Below are positions 40,601 to 52,600 of a stretch of DNA of 64,000 bases, one piece after another. A program made the position numbers and the translations under genes. Every line of letters starts with the position of its first letter. The stretch's first letter is position 1. Source of the DNA: Posidonia oceanica (Eukaryota > Streptophyta > Magnoliopsida > Alismatales > Posidoniaceae); contig JAZBRS010000026.1 of the NCBI GenBank assembly GCA_037176725.1, positions 57,452,501-57,516,500 of the forward strand, written 5' to 3'. Under the pieces are notes generated by a model. That model made no database searches. It had not been told where the DNA came from and saw only the letters and a list, made by a program, of their open reading frames with translations.

Positions 40601-43475
40601 TCCACTACCGCACATTGACATCCTAGTCGATAACACTGCAAGGCACAAAATGCTCTCCTTTATGGACGGCTTCTCTGGCTATAACCAGATCAGAATGGTA
40701 GAAGAGGATATGAATAAAACATCATTCATCACCCCTTGGGTTATCTTCTGCTACTAAGTTATGCCATTTGGGCTGAAAAATGCTGGCGCAACCTATCAGA
40801 GGGCCATGACTGCACTTTTCCATGACCTCATGCATCAAGAAGTTGAGGTATACGTAGATGATATGATTGCCAATACCAAAAAGCCTGAGGATCACCTTGC
40901 TTGCTTAAGGAAGCTCTTTGACCGCTTGCGAAAGTACAAGCTACGCCTTAACCCCAGCAAATGCATATTCGGGGTATCTTCTGGCAAGCTCCTAGGCTAC
41001 ATTGTTAGCTAGAGAGGGATTGAAGTGGACCCAATGAAGGCAAAAGCCATCATGGACATGCCACCCCCCAGGACAGAGAAAGAAGTCCGAGGCCTGCTCG
41101 GATGCCTGCAGTATATCAGTCGGTTTATTGCACAGCTCACGCTTATATGCGAACCGATCTTCAAGCTCCTGAAGAAGAATGCACAGATTACCTGGAGCGA
41201 GGAGTGCCAAGCTGCCTTTGACAAGATCAAACAGCTTCTGACCAAGCCTCTTGTGTTGGTCCCTTCCACGTGAGGGAGACCTCTGCTTCTCTACCTCTCT
41301 ACCACGCAGCATTCCATGAGCACCGTCTTGGGCCAACATGATGAATCTGGTAGAAAGGAGCATGCAATTTATTACCTGAGCAAGAAATTTAATGATTGCG
41401 AAGCCAGGTATAGCACAATGGAGAAGACCTGCTTATCCCTCTTCTAGGCTGCACAGAAGCTGAGGCACTACATGATGGCATATCCAGTCTGGCTTCTATG
41501 CCGACATGACCCCATCAAGTTCTTCTTCCAAAAGCCAGCAATGGTAGGCAGATCCGTCAAGTGGCAGGTACTGTTGTCTCAGTACGACATCACATTTGTC
41601 ACGCAGCGAGCCATGAAGGGCCAAGCCATGGCAGATCACCTTGCAGACTTCCCTTTGCCTGAATACCAGCCTCTCCAGACGCAATTCCCGGATGAGGACA
41701 TCCTCTTTGCAATGGAAGACTCTGAGGAGGACCCTGAAGACTTAGAGCATTGGCAGCTGTACTTTGATGGTGCTGTCAACAAGAAGGGTCGAGGCATAGG
41801 TGCAGTGCTGACCACGCCGCAGGGGCAGATGATCCCCTTTGCAAGGAAGTTGACCTTCAAATGCACTAATAATGAAGCAGAATATGAAGCATGCATTTTG
41901 GGATTGAAGGTCACGCTCAAGCATGAGGCGCAGAAGCTGCATGTGCACGGCGATGCCATGCTGGTGATTTCTCAAGTGAATGGAGATTGGAGAACAACGG
42001 ATCCAAAGTTAGTGCCATATCACGAACACCTGCTGAAGCTGATAGAACAATTTGCAAGCATCCGCTTCTCGTATATGAACAGAGCAAGGAACGCATATGC
42101 AGATGCGTTGGCAACCTTGGCTTCCTGGCTCAGTATACCTGAAGACCGAGCAGTAGATGTATCAGTTACATGCATGGAGCAACCTACACACTGCATGAGC
42201 GTAGAGGAGGCAGATCCGGTAGAAGAGCAGCCTTAGTATTATGACATCAAAGCCTTCCTAGAGTCTGGCAGCCACCCGCCTGGCACCTCAGTAGCAGATA
42301 GAAGAACCTTGGCGCGTCTGGCGTCGAAGTACGTGTTAGGGGCAGGGCAGCTATACAGAAGGTCATACAGTCAGATGCTCCTGCGCTGCTTGAGCAAGCA
42401 AGAGGCCGACACGCTTATGCTCCAAGTTCATGCAAGGACTTGTGGTCCGCATATGAATGGGGTACTGCTGGCCAAGAAGATAATGTTGCAAGGATACTTC
42501 TGGTCAACCATGGAGGCAGACTGCTGCCAGTTCGTGCGAAGATGCCACAACTGCCAGATCCATGGTAATCTTATGCACGCACCCCCGCAGGAATTGCACA
42601 GCATGTCCTCGCCATGGCCCTTCTCCACCTGGGGGATTGATGTCATCGGCGCTATACACCCTGCTGCATCGAATGGTCATCGCTTCATCCTGGTAGCGAT
42701 AGACTATTTCACTAAGTGGGTGGAAGCAGCCTCCTACAAGGCGTTCACAGCTGTGGTGACAGAGAGGTTTATCAGAAATAACATTGTCACCCGATATGGG
42801 ATCCCGCATGCAATCATCTCTGACAACGACTCAAACTTTATTGCAAAGAGGATCGAGGAATACCTGCAGAAGCACCAGGTCAAGCATCATAGGTCCTCGC
42901 CATACCAACCGCAGATGAATGGAGCAGTGGAGTCTGCCAACAAAAATATTGTGAAAATAATGAAGAAGATGGCAGAAACCCACAAAGACTGGCACGACAA
43001 GCTCCCGTACACACTCTGGGTGTACAGGACATTAGTGCGGACTTCGACAGGAGCCACCTCGTATTCGCTAGCGTAAGGCATGGAGGCAGTGCTGCCTGTC
43101 GAAGTGGATATCCCTTCGCTACGAATCCTGCGAGAAGCAGAGGTGGAAGAAGCAGAATGGGTCGAGGACCGTTGCGCCAAGCTCAACCTAATTGACGAGC
43201 GCAGATTGCAAGCAATGCACAACGCTCGCTGCTACCAGAAGCGGATGGCAAGAGCATACCTGAAGGAGGTGTGGCCCAGGAGCTTCCAACCAGGTGACCT
43301 CGTCTTGCAAGCCATCAACCTGCCAGACGGTCGAGGCAAATTCCGAACCAACTGGCGTGGCCCCTTTGTGGTCAAGCAGGCATTCTCAGGCGATGTAGCA
43401 ATTCTTGAGGACATGGACCAGATTGGGCAGTCAGAGCCGGTCAATGCATGCTACCTCAAGAAGAACTATCAATAG
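34636..43475 (+). pseudogene. gag-pol: E2 Gag-Pol pseudogene
   Basis: This is collinear with the E1 Gag-Pol from MAQ to the final stop and similar in every domain, but interrupted by more than 15 in-frame stops. Gag capsid is at about 35650-36170, a knuckle remnant (C-DF-H...H...C) near 36620, protease with LVDNGSGLNV near 37800, the G-patch-like segment near 38310-38420, RT at about 40395-41035 with YVDD near 40850, second RNase H at about 41750-42130, and integrase at about 42390-43475. Stops include TAG 35041, TAG 35284, TAA 35917, TAG 35974, TAA 40755, TAG 41010, TAG 41445 and TAG 42234. Compared with E1 most are CAG, CAA or TGG turned into a stop by a C-to-T change on one strand. The frame is otherwise mostly held, so decay is mainly by point mutation. 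Confidence 0.93.
39640..39800 (+). repeat. GCA-rich coding minisatellite in the E2 pol spacer
   Basis: Tandem units of the type ACAACATGCACCAGCAG encode repeats of QHAPA. E1 has a related but different repeat at the same place, so the protease-RT spacer is a site of repeated slippage. Confidence 0.8.
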
Positions 43476-44975
43476 ACCGGCCCCTGCCTTGCAGAGTGTT
43501 CTCTCCCATCCCGTCCTTTGCATCCTCTTTTTGTACATCCTTCTGCGTTCCAATCTTATCCCTTGCACCCTCGCAACCTCTGCACATATCCTTGCATTTC
43601 CATCTCCTTTAGCATATCTCAAGCAAAAGCCAAAAATTCCCGGCAAAAATCATGCATTGCATCTGGCCCGATGATGAAATCGGATGTGCTTGCCTGCTAT
43701 GGAAGGAGTCTACCCTGCCTCACCTGACACTACTTAGGCGTCTTAGCTAGTGAGGGAGCCACCTTTCAAACGAGAACAGGCGAAATAACCAAACCCCTTT
43801 GGACTTGCACCTCCCGAGGGAGATAAAATGCTAGGGTGTGAGCAAAAATGTGAGCCATAAAAGAATATGTCTGAGCATGGGCATAAAAGAAAAAGCAAAT
43901 AGAAGGCGAAGGCAGAAGCAGGCCCTAGAGATAGAGGCGTGTAGCATAACCCTGCCCCTCCAAACTGCTTCAGAGATGGTCCACCATTTTGCACCTGGGA
44001 GCCTCAAATCCACTTCAAAACCCCGGCACCCATTACTTCTAAGCCAGGGATAGCGCATGCCCACAAAAAAGAGAGAAGAAAAAGCAAGCAAAAAAAAAAA
44101 CAAAAGAACAAAAAGAAAGCAAAAATGAAGCAAGGAAAAAAGGAGGAAAGACAAAAGTCAACTCCAGAAAAAGAAAAAAGCAAGCAGCGCAATCCCGCCC
44201 CTTTATCTATTTTAGAGATGAGCTAAGTATGCGCCTGGGGAATCCACAAACCCTGCAAAGCCTTTAAACCTAGCAAGGCCTAGCAAGCAGCTCCCCAGCT
44301 TCAACCAGGTGCCCATTGCCTCCAAGTTAGGGATAGGGGAAACGTACATGCCTATGAGGGAGCAAAAAGAAGCAAAAAGAGTAGGTGTAGGTCCTTCAGA
44401 GTTTGATCTGGAGCCTGTCCTCACCACCCACGCACTGCAAATAACCCTTTCCTAAGCGCCACTAGCAAGTTAAGAGCTTGAGTAGAGTCTAGTGAGTCAG
44501 GGACCCCTCTCTTCCTCTGCAGCAGGCGCTAAGCACTCCATATGCTGAGGGCTACAGCATATAAGCAAAATCATGCATACATTTACAGCATCTACCATAA
44601 ACCATGCACATAGCCACGCATATCAAGCATAAACCATGCATACACGCACAGCATCAGTCATTCCTTCCTTCCCGCTCTGCAAAACTTGGCTCGGCGTTGA
44701 GGCAGTACTTCTAGCAAGCATGTGTCGACCTTCTTCAAGTTGCATCGGTCCAGAGCTCCGACCAACCACTTGCCCCAGCAGAACTGCCTTTGTCTGAATA
44801 TGCTCAATATCTGCACTCTGAATGCTAACTGCTAAGCATGCTATACTGCTAGCCTTGAAATCTGCATCTTTATCAGCCAAGTGTTACCTGCTTATACCTG
44901 ATCTGATGAAATGCAACTCTGATTACAGGTACTTGAAGTTTCTGCACCAGCAGCCTGCACTTACTCTCCTGCACG
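43476..44975 (+). other. E2 spacer between pol and ORF2
   Basis: This is the counterpart of 22340-23817 in E1. It has the covarying stem CCGAT/ATCGG (43668-43683), the CACTACTTAG and GTGAGGGAGCCACC motifs, A-rich runs (about 44060-44190), AGGGAGCAAAAAG phrases, and CTCTTCCTCTGCAG near 44520. CTGATTACAG/GTAC near 44930 matches the acceptor-like site of E1. No gene is supported. Confidence 0.65.
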
Positions 44976-46140
44976 ATGGGCTATCCTACTTTGGTCACTC
45001 CCATGCACTAACTGCTCAGATGCCCTGCGAGAGTGGGTTGGCAAACTCATTGAAGCCGACCGCGAGAAGCTGCGCACTTGGGGTATCCCTTCCAAGCTCC
45101 TGAAGGCAGTGGACGTTGAAGTAAGCCGGCATCTCCTTTGCGCTGCAGCAAGGTTCTGGAAGCCAGCGCATCATGTCTTCCGCTTTGGCAAGACGGAGCT
45201 GACTCCTACGTTGGAGGAAGTGCACCGGATCTGCGGCTTCTCCAAGATTATGGGGCCTCCAGTCTTCATGAGGCGCGATGGGTACACTGCGATCCTGGGC
45301 CAGCTGACTGGGCTCTCTACCAAAGGCTGCTAGCAAAGATTAATCTGCACCAGCGGGCCCACGCCCCTACTTCGCCTAGCATACTTTGATGCAGTTATGG
45401 AAAGGCACGCTGAACTCGGAGACGAGCTGTGGCTCCGAGGGTTCGTCACCTGCTTTCTGGGCGAACTCATCTTCACGCATGGCAGGATAACAGTTGCAAT
45501 CGAGATTGTCGAGATTGCAGTTGCAGTGGTGGGCCGGCAGATTGACTTGGCACCAGTCGTCCTTGCAGAAACATACCGCAAGCTGGACCGCGTGGTACAC
45601 CGCTGCCGCCAGTTCCACGGCTGCGGAGTGCTTGTGCAGATCTGGCTAGCTGCACATCTGGAGATGGACTTACTGCGTCCTCAGAGGCATGCTATTGAAA
45701 CATACTACAGTAGTGGTCATGCAAGAACTATCAAGAGCGTGCCAGAGGAGTACCAGAAGTTGTCTAAGTTGACGGATGATGCAGTGACTTGGCGGATCAT
45801 CCCATCCGCAGCAGAACCCTTCACCGTCTTCTTCATTGCTCTCGATACACGGCTTGTAGTGCTGCCAGGATTCACCGAGGGTGTGGAGTACCACCCTATC
45901 CGGGTCATGCGGCAGTTTGGCTATCGACAGGGCGCCTTTATTGATAGCACTGCTCCCAAGCTCACGCAAGCTTACCCGCTCAGCACAACAGCATCCACAA
46001 CAATGCTGGCAGACCTGATGCGGCACGAGGTCAAGTCTACAGACCTTGCAGCTGTGAAGGGCTTAGGATGTACTTTCGAGTATGTCACTGAGGTGCAGGG
46101 ACTCTGGCCCTTCAATGAGATTCCTCCTGGCACCCCCTAG
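44976..46140 (+). pseudogene. E2 ORF2 pseudogene (plant mobile domain / DUF7745-like)
   Basis: This is similar to E1 ORF2 along its length: MGYPTL at the start, then SRHLLCAAARFWKPAHHVF, TELTPTLEEV, LWLRGFVTCFLGEL, the AETYRKLDR segment and a FHGCGVLVQIWLAAHLEM segment. It is broken near the start by a small length change (about 45010), which leaves a stop in the MGYPTL frame, and by TAG at 45331. The longest surviving frame is 45397-46140. It shows that ORF2 after pol is a family feature and not a chance neighbour of E1. Confidence 0.88.
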
Positions 46141-46560
46141 TTCCCCGACTCCCATAAAGCAAAGAAGGCCCGACATAACTAGGCATCTGTGCAGTTGCTT
46201 GTTTGTATAGCTCTTCTTAAATCATGCTGTATCCTTTTGGCCTACCAGAGGCGTGTAACCAGAGATTCACTCAATACAAAGACGTTTCACGCCATTTGTT
46301 TGTGTTGCATGCCTTGCCTATTGCATATCTTTTCCTGCCAGGATGTTGCAGGACCTGCATCAAGCACTTTAAAGCATTAGCCCATGCAAGCAGCCTCGCA
46401 AGAGATCTGGAACAGTTCCCTCCGCAAGCACCATGCAATCCACAGCCTCAACAGGAGAGTTGCAGCAAAGCTCCCCCTGTAGTCAACATGCACGCAAGAA
46501 CCTCTGCAGACCCATGCATCGCCACAACCGCCTTTGCCCGGATCGCTCTCTGGTATCGCT
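46141..46560 (+). other. E2 sequence between ORF2 and the hairpin tract
   Basis: I see no gene and no clear repeat in this 420-bp stretch. It has a few GCATTGC and TTGCATGCC phrases like the rest of the 3' region. Confidence 0.5.
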
Positions 46561-47840
46561 CTCTCTCTTTCTTTTCCTGCTTGCTTCCTCGGGTGAGGGC
46601 AAGCCTTTTCCTTTCTTGCTTGTTTCCTCGGGCGAGGACAAGCACCTTTTTCTTTTCGCGTGACTTCCCTCCATGCAGATGAGGTCCTGCCTGCTTACTT
46701 CCTCGGGCGAGGACAAGCCTCTTTCTTCATGCCTTCTGTGCGACTCCGCTCTGTGCAGACGGAGTCCCACCTGCTTGCTTCCTTGAGCGAGGACAAGCCT
46801 TTTCCCTTTTTTGCTTGCTTCCTCGGGCGAGGACAAGTCTTTTTTCTTTTCACACGACTCCGCTCCGTGCAGACGGAGTCCCACCTGCTTGTTTCCTCGA
46901 GCGAGGACAAGTCCTGCTCGGCTCTGTGCGGACAGAGCCCCTGTCTGTTTCCTTGTGCAAGGATCAGACCCACTTGCTTCCTCGGGCGAGGACAAGCCTT
47001 GCGCAGCTCCGCGTGGATGGAGTTTCCCTGCTTCCTCGGTGAGGACCAGACCCGCTTATTCCTCGGCCGAGGATAAGCGTATGCGTGCCCTGCTTGCTTC
47101 CTCGGGTGAGGACAAGCTCTTCTCGGACCCTGTATGCTCGAAGTCCTGCCCTATATCCTCGTGCGAGGATCAGCCCTTGCGTGGCCTCGCTCCGTGCGGA
47201 CGATGCCCATGCTTGCCTACCCCCTTTCTTTTCTTGCTTGCTTCCTCGAGCAAGGACAAGCTCTTCTCGAACCCCGTATGCTCGGAGTCTTGCCCTGTAT
47301 CCTCGTGCGAGGATCAGCCCTTGCGTGGCTTCGCTCTGTGAGGACGATGCCCACGCTTGCCTATCCCCTTTTCTTTTCTTACTTGCTTCCTCGAGCAAGG
47401 ACAAGCTCTTCTCGAACCCCATAAGCTCAGAGTCCTGCCCTGTATCCTCGTGCGAGGATCAGCCCATGCGTAGCCTCGCTCCGTGCGGACGATGCCCACG
47501 CTTGCCTACCCCCTTTCTTTTCTTGCTTGCTTCCTTGGGCAAGGACAAGCTCTTCTCGGACCCTGTATGCTCGGAGTCATGCCCTGTATCCTCGTGCGAG
47601 GATCAGCCCTTGCGTGGCTTCGCTCCGTGCGGACGATGCCCACGCTTGCCTTCCCCCTTTCCCTTTCTTGCTTGTTTCCCCAGGTGAGGACAAGCTGCTT
47701 CTGTTTCCCCTGCGGGCTGGCAGCCCTAACCGCTCGATCGATAGCCGTCCAATTGTCTACCCCTTTTGCTTGCTGGGCTAGTAGCCCTAACTACTCGGAT
47801 GCCAAGCCCGTCAGTCTTGTCAGGCGTCCCCTTCTGTGGG
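46561..47840 (+). repeat. E2 hairpin tract (CCTCG-n2-CGAGG family)
   Basis: About 19 short stems of the form CCTCG, two bases, CGAGG recur every 40-90 bp (for example 46626, 46822, 46980, 47158, 47298, 47450). Covarying versions CCTTG/CAAGG occur near 46951 and 47532. Between them are GACTCCG/CGGAGTC stems (46742-46766 and near 46857) and a GGCTCTG/CAGAGCC version (46920-46939). Larger units of about 130 bp (GTATCCTCGTGCGAGGATCAGCCC...GACGATGCCCA) are tandemly repeated at about 47150-47660. The end of the tract has GGCAG/CTACT-type phrases as in E1 and E3. The several ORFs here are repeat shadows. Confidence 0.87.
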
Positions 47841-48095
47841 CTCGGATTAATCGCCAAACCCATATTTTGCATTGCAACTTTCTCTGCATCCCTTCTGCAT
47901 CAGCACCGTATTCTTGTTCTAACAGCATTGCATGGTAAATAGCTGCATCGGCATGCATCGCATCCGCACTGGCACACATTGCATTAGCATCAGCATTCGC
48001 ATTTGCATTGTGGCTCCGACTCATGATTTCTGGTGCATCCGCCAGGTAAATGACTCGCACCTACAGTAATTTTATGCTCCTACCGGCGTCAGGTA

Positions 48096-48175
48096 GGGTG
48101 TCTTGTCTACCTTGAGCAGTGGTCTCGCTACGCTTGACCTCGCTCAGGGAGGGGCATCTGTAGACACCCCATTCA
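48096..48175 (+). promoter_or_regulatory. E2 polypurine tract and flanking stem
   Basis: AGGGAGGGG (48146-48154) plus CATC precedes the LTR start at 48159. An inner stem pairs CTTGAGC with GCTCAGG. The outer stem pairs GGGTGTC...GTCTAC (48096-48110) with GTAGACACCC (48160-48169). The layout equals that of E1 but the outer arm has a compensated change. Confidence 0.72.
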
Positions 48176-48378
48176 GACAGCCTGGAAGTTGGTTGTTTTC
48201 TCTTGCAGGCTCGTGTGAACTCTGGAATGGCACTCCTTTTTCCCTAACCCATTTCTAACCCAAAACCAAGCCTAAAACCTTATCCAAACCTTAAAAGCCT
48301 TAACCGAAGCCCTTTTGCAACTTTTAAACCTTTCTAAGCCCAAGCCCAAGCCCATTTGCAGCTTTTGCCAACTGAGCA

Positions 48379-50530
48379 TGTTGTACACTAGCATGGGCAG
48401 CGTCCAACGTTGGACGCCTCCTGCTTCGGCGTCCAATGGCTCGGTTGCAGCAGTGGCTGCTCCGCCTCCATCGGCTCACCGCTCGTCCACTCCACCACCC
48501 CCCCATACTTACTACCCGTCCCCTCTCACACTCCACGCCATCCACTACCTTCCAAGGCTAAGTTACTAGCCATCTTCTCCATATCAGCGCCGATTCCGCT
48601 CTCTCGGCCCTCACTACCACCTGCTGACTTCGGCTGCCCATTCTTGCCACCGCCGTGACTTCGCCGGCCCTCTGACAGCTCCCATGCCCCCTCCTGACAT
48701 TCCTCGTGGCTTCCCCACACCCAGGAGCTCCTACCATCACCTGCAAGCCTGCCAATTCCACCTGCAACCTTGACTGCATGCACATGAACCCATGCCCCGT
48801 TGCAACAAAACCGCAACTTCGCCTCCTTCTAGCACTCACCACATGAAGCCCAGAGAGAATTCGCCACGTCCAAAGCGTAGAGCGATCATTCCTCTCCATC
48901 CTCGACCTTTCGTCGACCCTTCTAGTGCTCCCAGCAGCCCACGCGAGCTCGCCGGAGTAGCCTCTGCCGCGACATTTGCAGCACCGGTGACCAAGGGGGA
49001 ACCACCGTTCCAGGCTGCCAAAAGGTAAGTTTTTCATCCCCTAGGCTCATGCATGCTAGGTAGCTTGTTTCCATGCACTTTCATGATATTTTGAATCCTT
49101 TTGGCCGCGATTTATGGCCAGAAAGAAAGTTCAGTGTGTTGGATGCACCAGCTGGTGCGTCCAACGTTGCATGCGGCATAGGCCAGCGTCCAACACCCTG
49201 CCTTACTTTGCTCTTGTTCTTTTGCTCTCCATGCTTTGCTATTGTTGGTTCTTCTGTAAATCCATGTTGCATGCTTCCTTAAATGTCTTCTGATGCTATG
49301 CCATGCCTAGTTGCTTGTTCCATGCTTGCTTGAATCATCTTTGCATGCTCTGAGTTCATTCTGCCATTTGCCTGCGTTGGACGCCTGGGTGTGCCGCGTC
49401 CAACGTTGGACGCTGGTTCATCTAGCGTCCAACACCTCAGTTAGCTGTAGCTTGTTGCCATGCTTACACCTTGCTTCCTTTCGATGTCTATGCATGATCC
49501 ATGCTTGCTTAGAGATATCTAGCCTCTATGGCAACCATGCTTAGGATTGTTAGCCTTTGCTTAGGTGGCATGCTTTTTTCTTTTTTTCTATAAGTCTTAT
49601 ACCTATTTACTCCTATGCATGCTTTCCTCTTTCTTGCTTTCCATGAGTTAAATGCTTGCTGTGGATATTTCTTCCTTGCTCTGGCATGTCTTAGCGGTTT
49701 GCATGCATATAGGTGGGGTTTAGAGTTGAGCTCCCCCTTTAGCACAGGTAGGTCTGCATGCTGTGGTCGTTGGACGCCAGAGACTTCAGCATCCAATGTT
49801 GGACGCTGCTGTCTCCAGCGTCTAATGTCCCAGCCTCTCTTTTGTTGTTTAAAGCTTGCATGATGTTCTGGTCTATTTCTTTGCATGACTTTTGTGCTTA
49901 CATGCATGTCTAGCCTCAGTAGCAATTGTTCTTTAACTTCTCTAGATCATTTGCTAATTTTATGCAAGTTTCTTGTGTGTTTGTACCTCCCAGGGTGTTG
50001 TACGCTGCTGGTGCAAGCGTCCAACATTGGACGCTGGCCTAGCTCGCGTCCAATGTTCTGGTTGTGCCTCTGGCTTGGTACATGCTGCAGTTGGTAAGTT
50101 TCTGGCTTTTTGTGTGATCCCATGCTTGTATGCTCATTCTGTGCTTACCTCCAGTAGCCCAAATGCATGCTCCCGTTTTTATTTTTTCTTTTGTATGTTT
50201 TTTGTCTTGCTGTCTTCTAGCCTGTGTTAGATGCCTGTCTCTCTAGCGTCTAACTTTGGATGCCATGCCTACGAGTGTCCAACATCTTGCTTGCTTTGAT
50301 CCTTGATCCTAGCTTGCCCCTTGCTCTGATTCCTCCTCTGATCCTCTGCTAGGTTAGTCTTGCATGTCATGCACCCATTTAGCTGTATTTTTGCATCTGT
50401 ATTGCATCCATATAGCTAGAATGCATCGCTTTCTAAATACTGCATGCTGTCTGCCTCCAGCAGTTGTTGAATGATAGTAGCAGCAGCATCCAACGTTGGA
50501 CGCCGCTGCTGCCAGCGTCCAACGCTTGCA
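48379..50530 (+). repeat. Seven twin-hairpin modules in the E2 3' LTR
   Basis: Modules of about 58-62 bp lie near 48379, 49138, 49374, 49767, 49996, 50224 and 50466. Each reads GTTGGACGC, spacer, the palindrome GCGTCCAACGTTGGACGC, spacer, GCGTCCAAC, so two adjacent 9-bp stem-loops can form, or one large stem. Spacing is often close to 230 bp. Spacers differ between copies while the arms are kept. Confidence 0.85.
49021..49030 (+). promoter_or_regulatory. splice-donor-like site in the E2 3' LTR
   Basis: AAAAG/GTAAG, followed by T-rich sequence, is a near-perfect plant 5' splice site at the GC-rich to T-rich switch. It corresponds in place to 9153 in the E1 LTR. Confidence 0.45.
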
Positions 50531-51389
50531 GTTGGCTGATAGCCATTTTAAAATGCAGATTTTGCTTGGTTCGCCATTTTCCATGTTTTATTGCTTCTTA
50601 TGCCTGTTGCCACCCCTATGCATGCTACCTAACCCTTGTTTTGGTTTTCACACCTCGCCTTGCATCGTTTTCTGTGCCTTGCACCGTTTTCTATGCCTTG
50701 CATCGTTTTCCACGCTTTCGCACCATTTTCCTCGCCTGCTTTGGTTTATCTCTTGCATGTCGTTTGCATTGCCTGGCTTTCCCTGCTGTTTTGTTTTATC
50801 GCTTGCATTTGCATTAGGGCTATGATGCTTACTGCCTAGGAGTTCTCACGAACCAGGGTCCGCCCAGTTCGGAACACTAGCAGCGTTGCTGAGCACATAG
50901 ATGGCACGTTTATTTCCCATGCATAGCAGGTAGACATTCATTGCATTTAGGCATTAGGCTAGCATTTCCTTGCATTAGCGCGAGATTGTCGAAGAAAGAC
51001 CGACTCTCGGACGTATCGGGAGTGCCTGACACCTTCCCCGTGCGTAACAGGAGTCCTTGCCCTTTCTCTTGGTTCACATCGACCTTTCCTTTATCCTAAG
51101 CATGAGTCATAGCATAGCATAGCATAGCTTTGCATTGCATCCCTTTGCCCCCTTTTCGCATCCGGTCTTGCATGTCTTTTCATGCTTTACCCTCGGTTTT
51201 CCCTGTCTTCCAATTCAATAGACCTGGTGGCGACTCTGATTTATCTTTTCTTTTCTTTTTTCTTCTTTTGCCAGTGTTTTCGTGTCAAGTTTCTTCCCTC
51301 AGATCCTACCGCATATAGTGAGCCTATTTTGATCGGTGCACACGAGCTTTGGTATCGTGCATGGACGATCAGAATTCAGGATTACTATA

Positions 51390-52600
51390 CTATGCTGATG
51401 CATGGTAAGTGCTGGCACTAATGCCGATGCTGATGCTATGGGTGCTTGCTATGCTTGTGAGTGCTAATGCTTTAGTGCTTGGCATGCTTGTGAGTGCTAG
51501 TGCTGATGCTATGCGTGCTTGTGCTAATGTTGGGGCAGTGCAGTGTGATGCATGCGAGGGGAAGCAAGGGGTTCTACGGTGCAATGCGACAAGTTGGCTG
51601 CTTGTCCAAAACTTGCGCAAAAAGCGGCTCCGAGAGGACTAACGTGCTTGTCGCTTGGGCAAGTTGGCTACTAGTCCGGGGGAGGCCAAGGGGTCCTTGT
51701 CCGTTCGGGACAAGTGAAACAACCAGGAGCTCGCAAGGCCGCGAGAAGGGGAAAATGCTTGCCTCTAGCCGAGGCAGCAGACAGGCAGAAGAGGTGGAAG
51801 GGGCAATGCAATGCAAAGGATGTCCTAACCAATGCAAGAAGGTGAATGCAAATGCAGATGAATGCAGACACTAGAATGCTGTGCTGATGCAAATGGTATG
51901 CTTACGCTAACGCTTACTGCGCTGTGCTCCTCTGGGGGAAAGCGAGATGGTGCATGCATGCGGAAAAGTGGAAATGCAATGCAATGCTGTCGCTGGCCAA
52001 TGCAAGTAGGCTAGGCAACGGGAGTGCCATTCGCAAAGCTCGGCTGTAGACAAATGGCAATGCAAGTGCATGGAGTACAGCAGAAAGTAAATATGCTAAA
52101 AGTAAAGCAGGGGATGTGCATGCAATGGCGGGTACAAAATGCCCGGGAAAACGGAATGCGGAAGTTGGTGTAAGGACCACAGAGGAGCGGCAGCGCAATA
52201 AGGGTGCAATGCATGAGATGTTATGCAGTGGGATGCAGGGTATAAGCAGTGGAACGCCGGGCATGCGTAACTGAGAAAACGATCCCAAGGCCGTGCACTA
52301 CTGCGAGTGCCATCTAAAGCCGACAAGCTGCGAAAGTCTTGCAGGTGCCGAGGATGTTACCTTAAGCAGTACGCGAATGAGGGATTCGGATCCTAAGCAC
52401 GCAATGCCCGTGTAATGATGAGATGCAATACTAGGACTAACTCTACAAGGAGATACAAAGAAGCTACATGATGCTATGCAATGCAAATGCTGTGAAATGC
52501 AGTGTACAAATAGTGGAACGTGGGGCACGTGAAACCGGGAAAACGATCCTGGTCACGTGATGTCTGCGAGATGATGAAATGCTAATGCCATGCAACAAAA
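51390..52600 (-). repeat. E3 3' region, part next to E2
   Basis: The first 150 bp is GCTGATGC/TAGTGCT-rich and matches, in reverse complement, the E2 3' region near 47940-48020. Beyond it are scattered short stems such as GCCTC/GAGGC near 51760. It contains a repeated motif CGGG-AAAACG in GTGGAACGC/GTGGAACGT surroundings (about 52250 and 52515). No gene is supported. Confidence 0.6.

Larger units (their letters stand above)
48159..51389 (+). mobile_element. E2 3' LTR (3,231 bp)
   Basis: It starts TGTAGACACCCC right after the polypurine tract and ends GGATTACTATA, where the 5' copy has CTACA. It belongs to another LTR type than E1 but shares its terminal core (about 50813-51389). Inside are seven twin-hairpin modules with the palindrome GCGTCCAACGTTGGACGC, a donor-like AAAAG/GTAAGT at 49025/49026, and a 19-20-bp minisatellite (50650-50735). 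CTATG (51390-51394) would be the right target duplication; the left copy is not in the window. Confidence 0.92.

Noticed and set aside
46660..47687. Several ORFs of 138-200 aa across the E2 hairpin tract
   Set aside because: They overlap in all frames and translate tandem CCTCG...CGAGG units; none is conserved in E1.
51389..51390. E2 3' LTR and E3 5' LTR taken as one element with inverted LTRs
   Set aside because: Internal sequence next to 51390 is the 3' end of a minus-strand element and E2 has its own polypurine tract and PBS; nested insertion explains the layout without an inversion.
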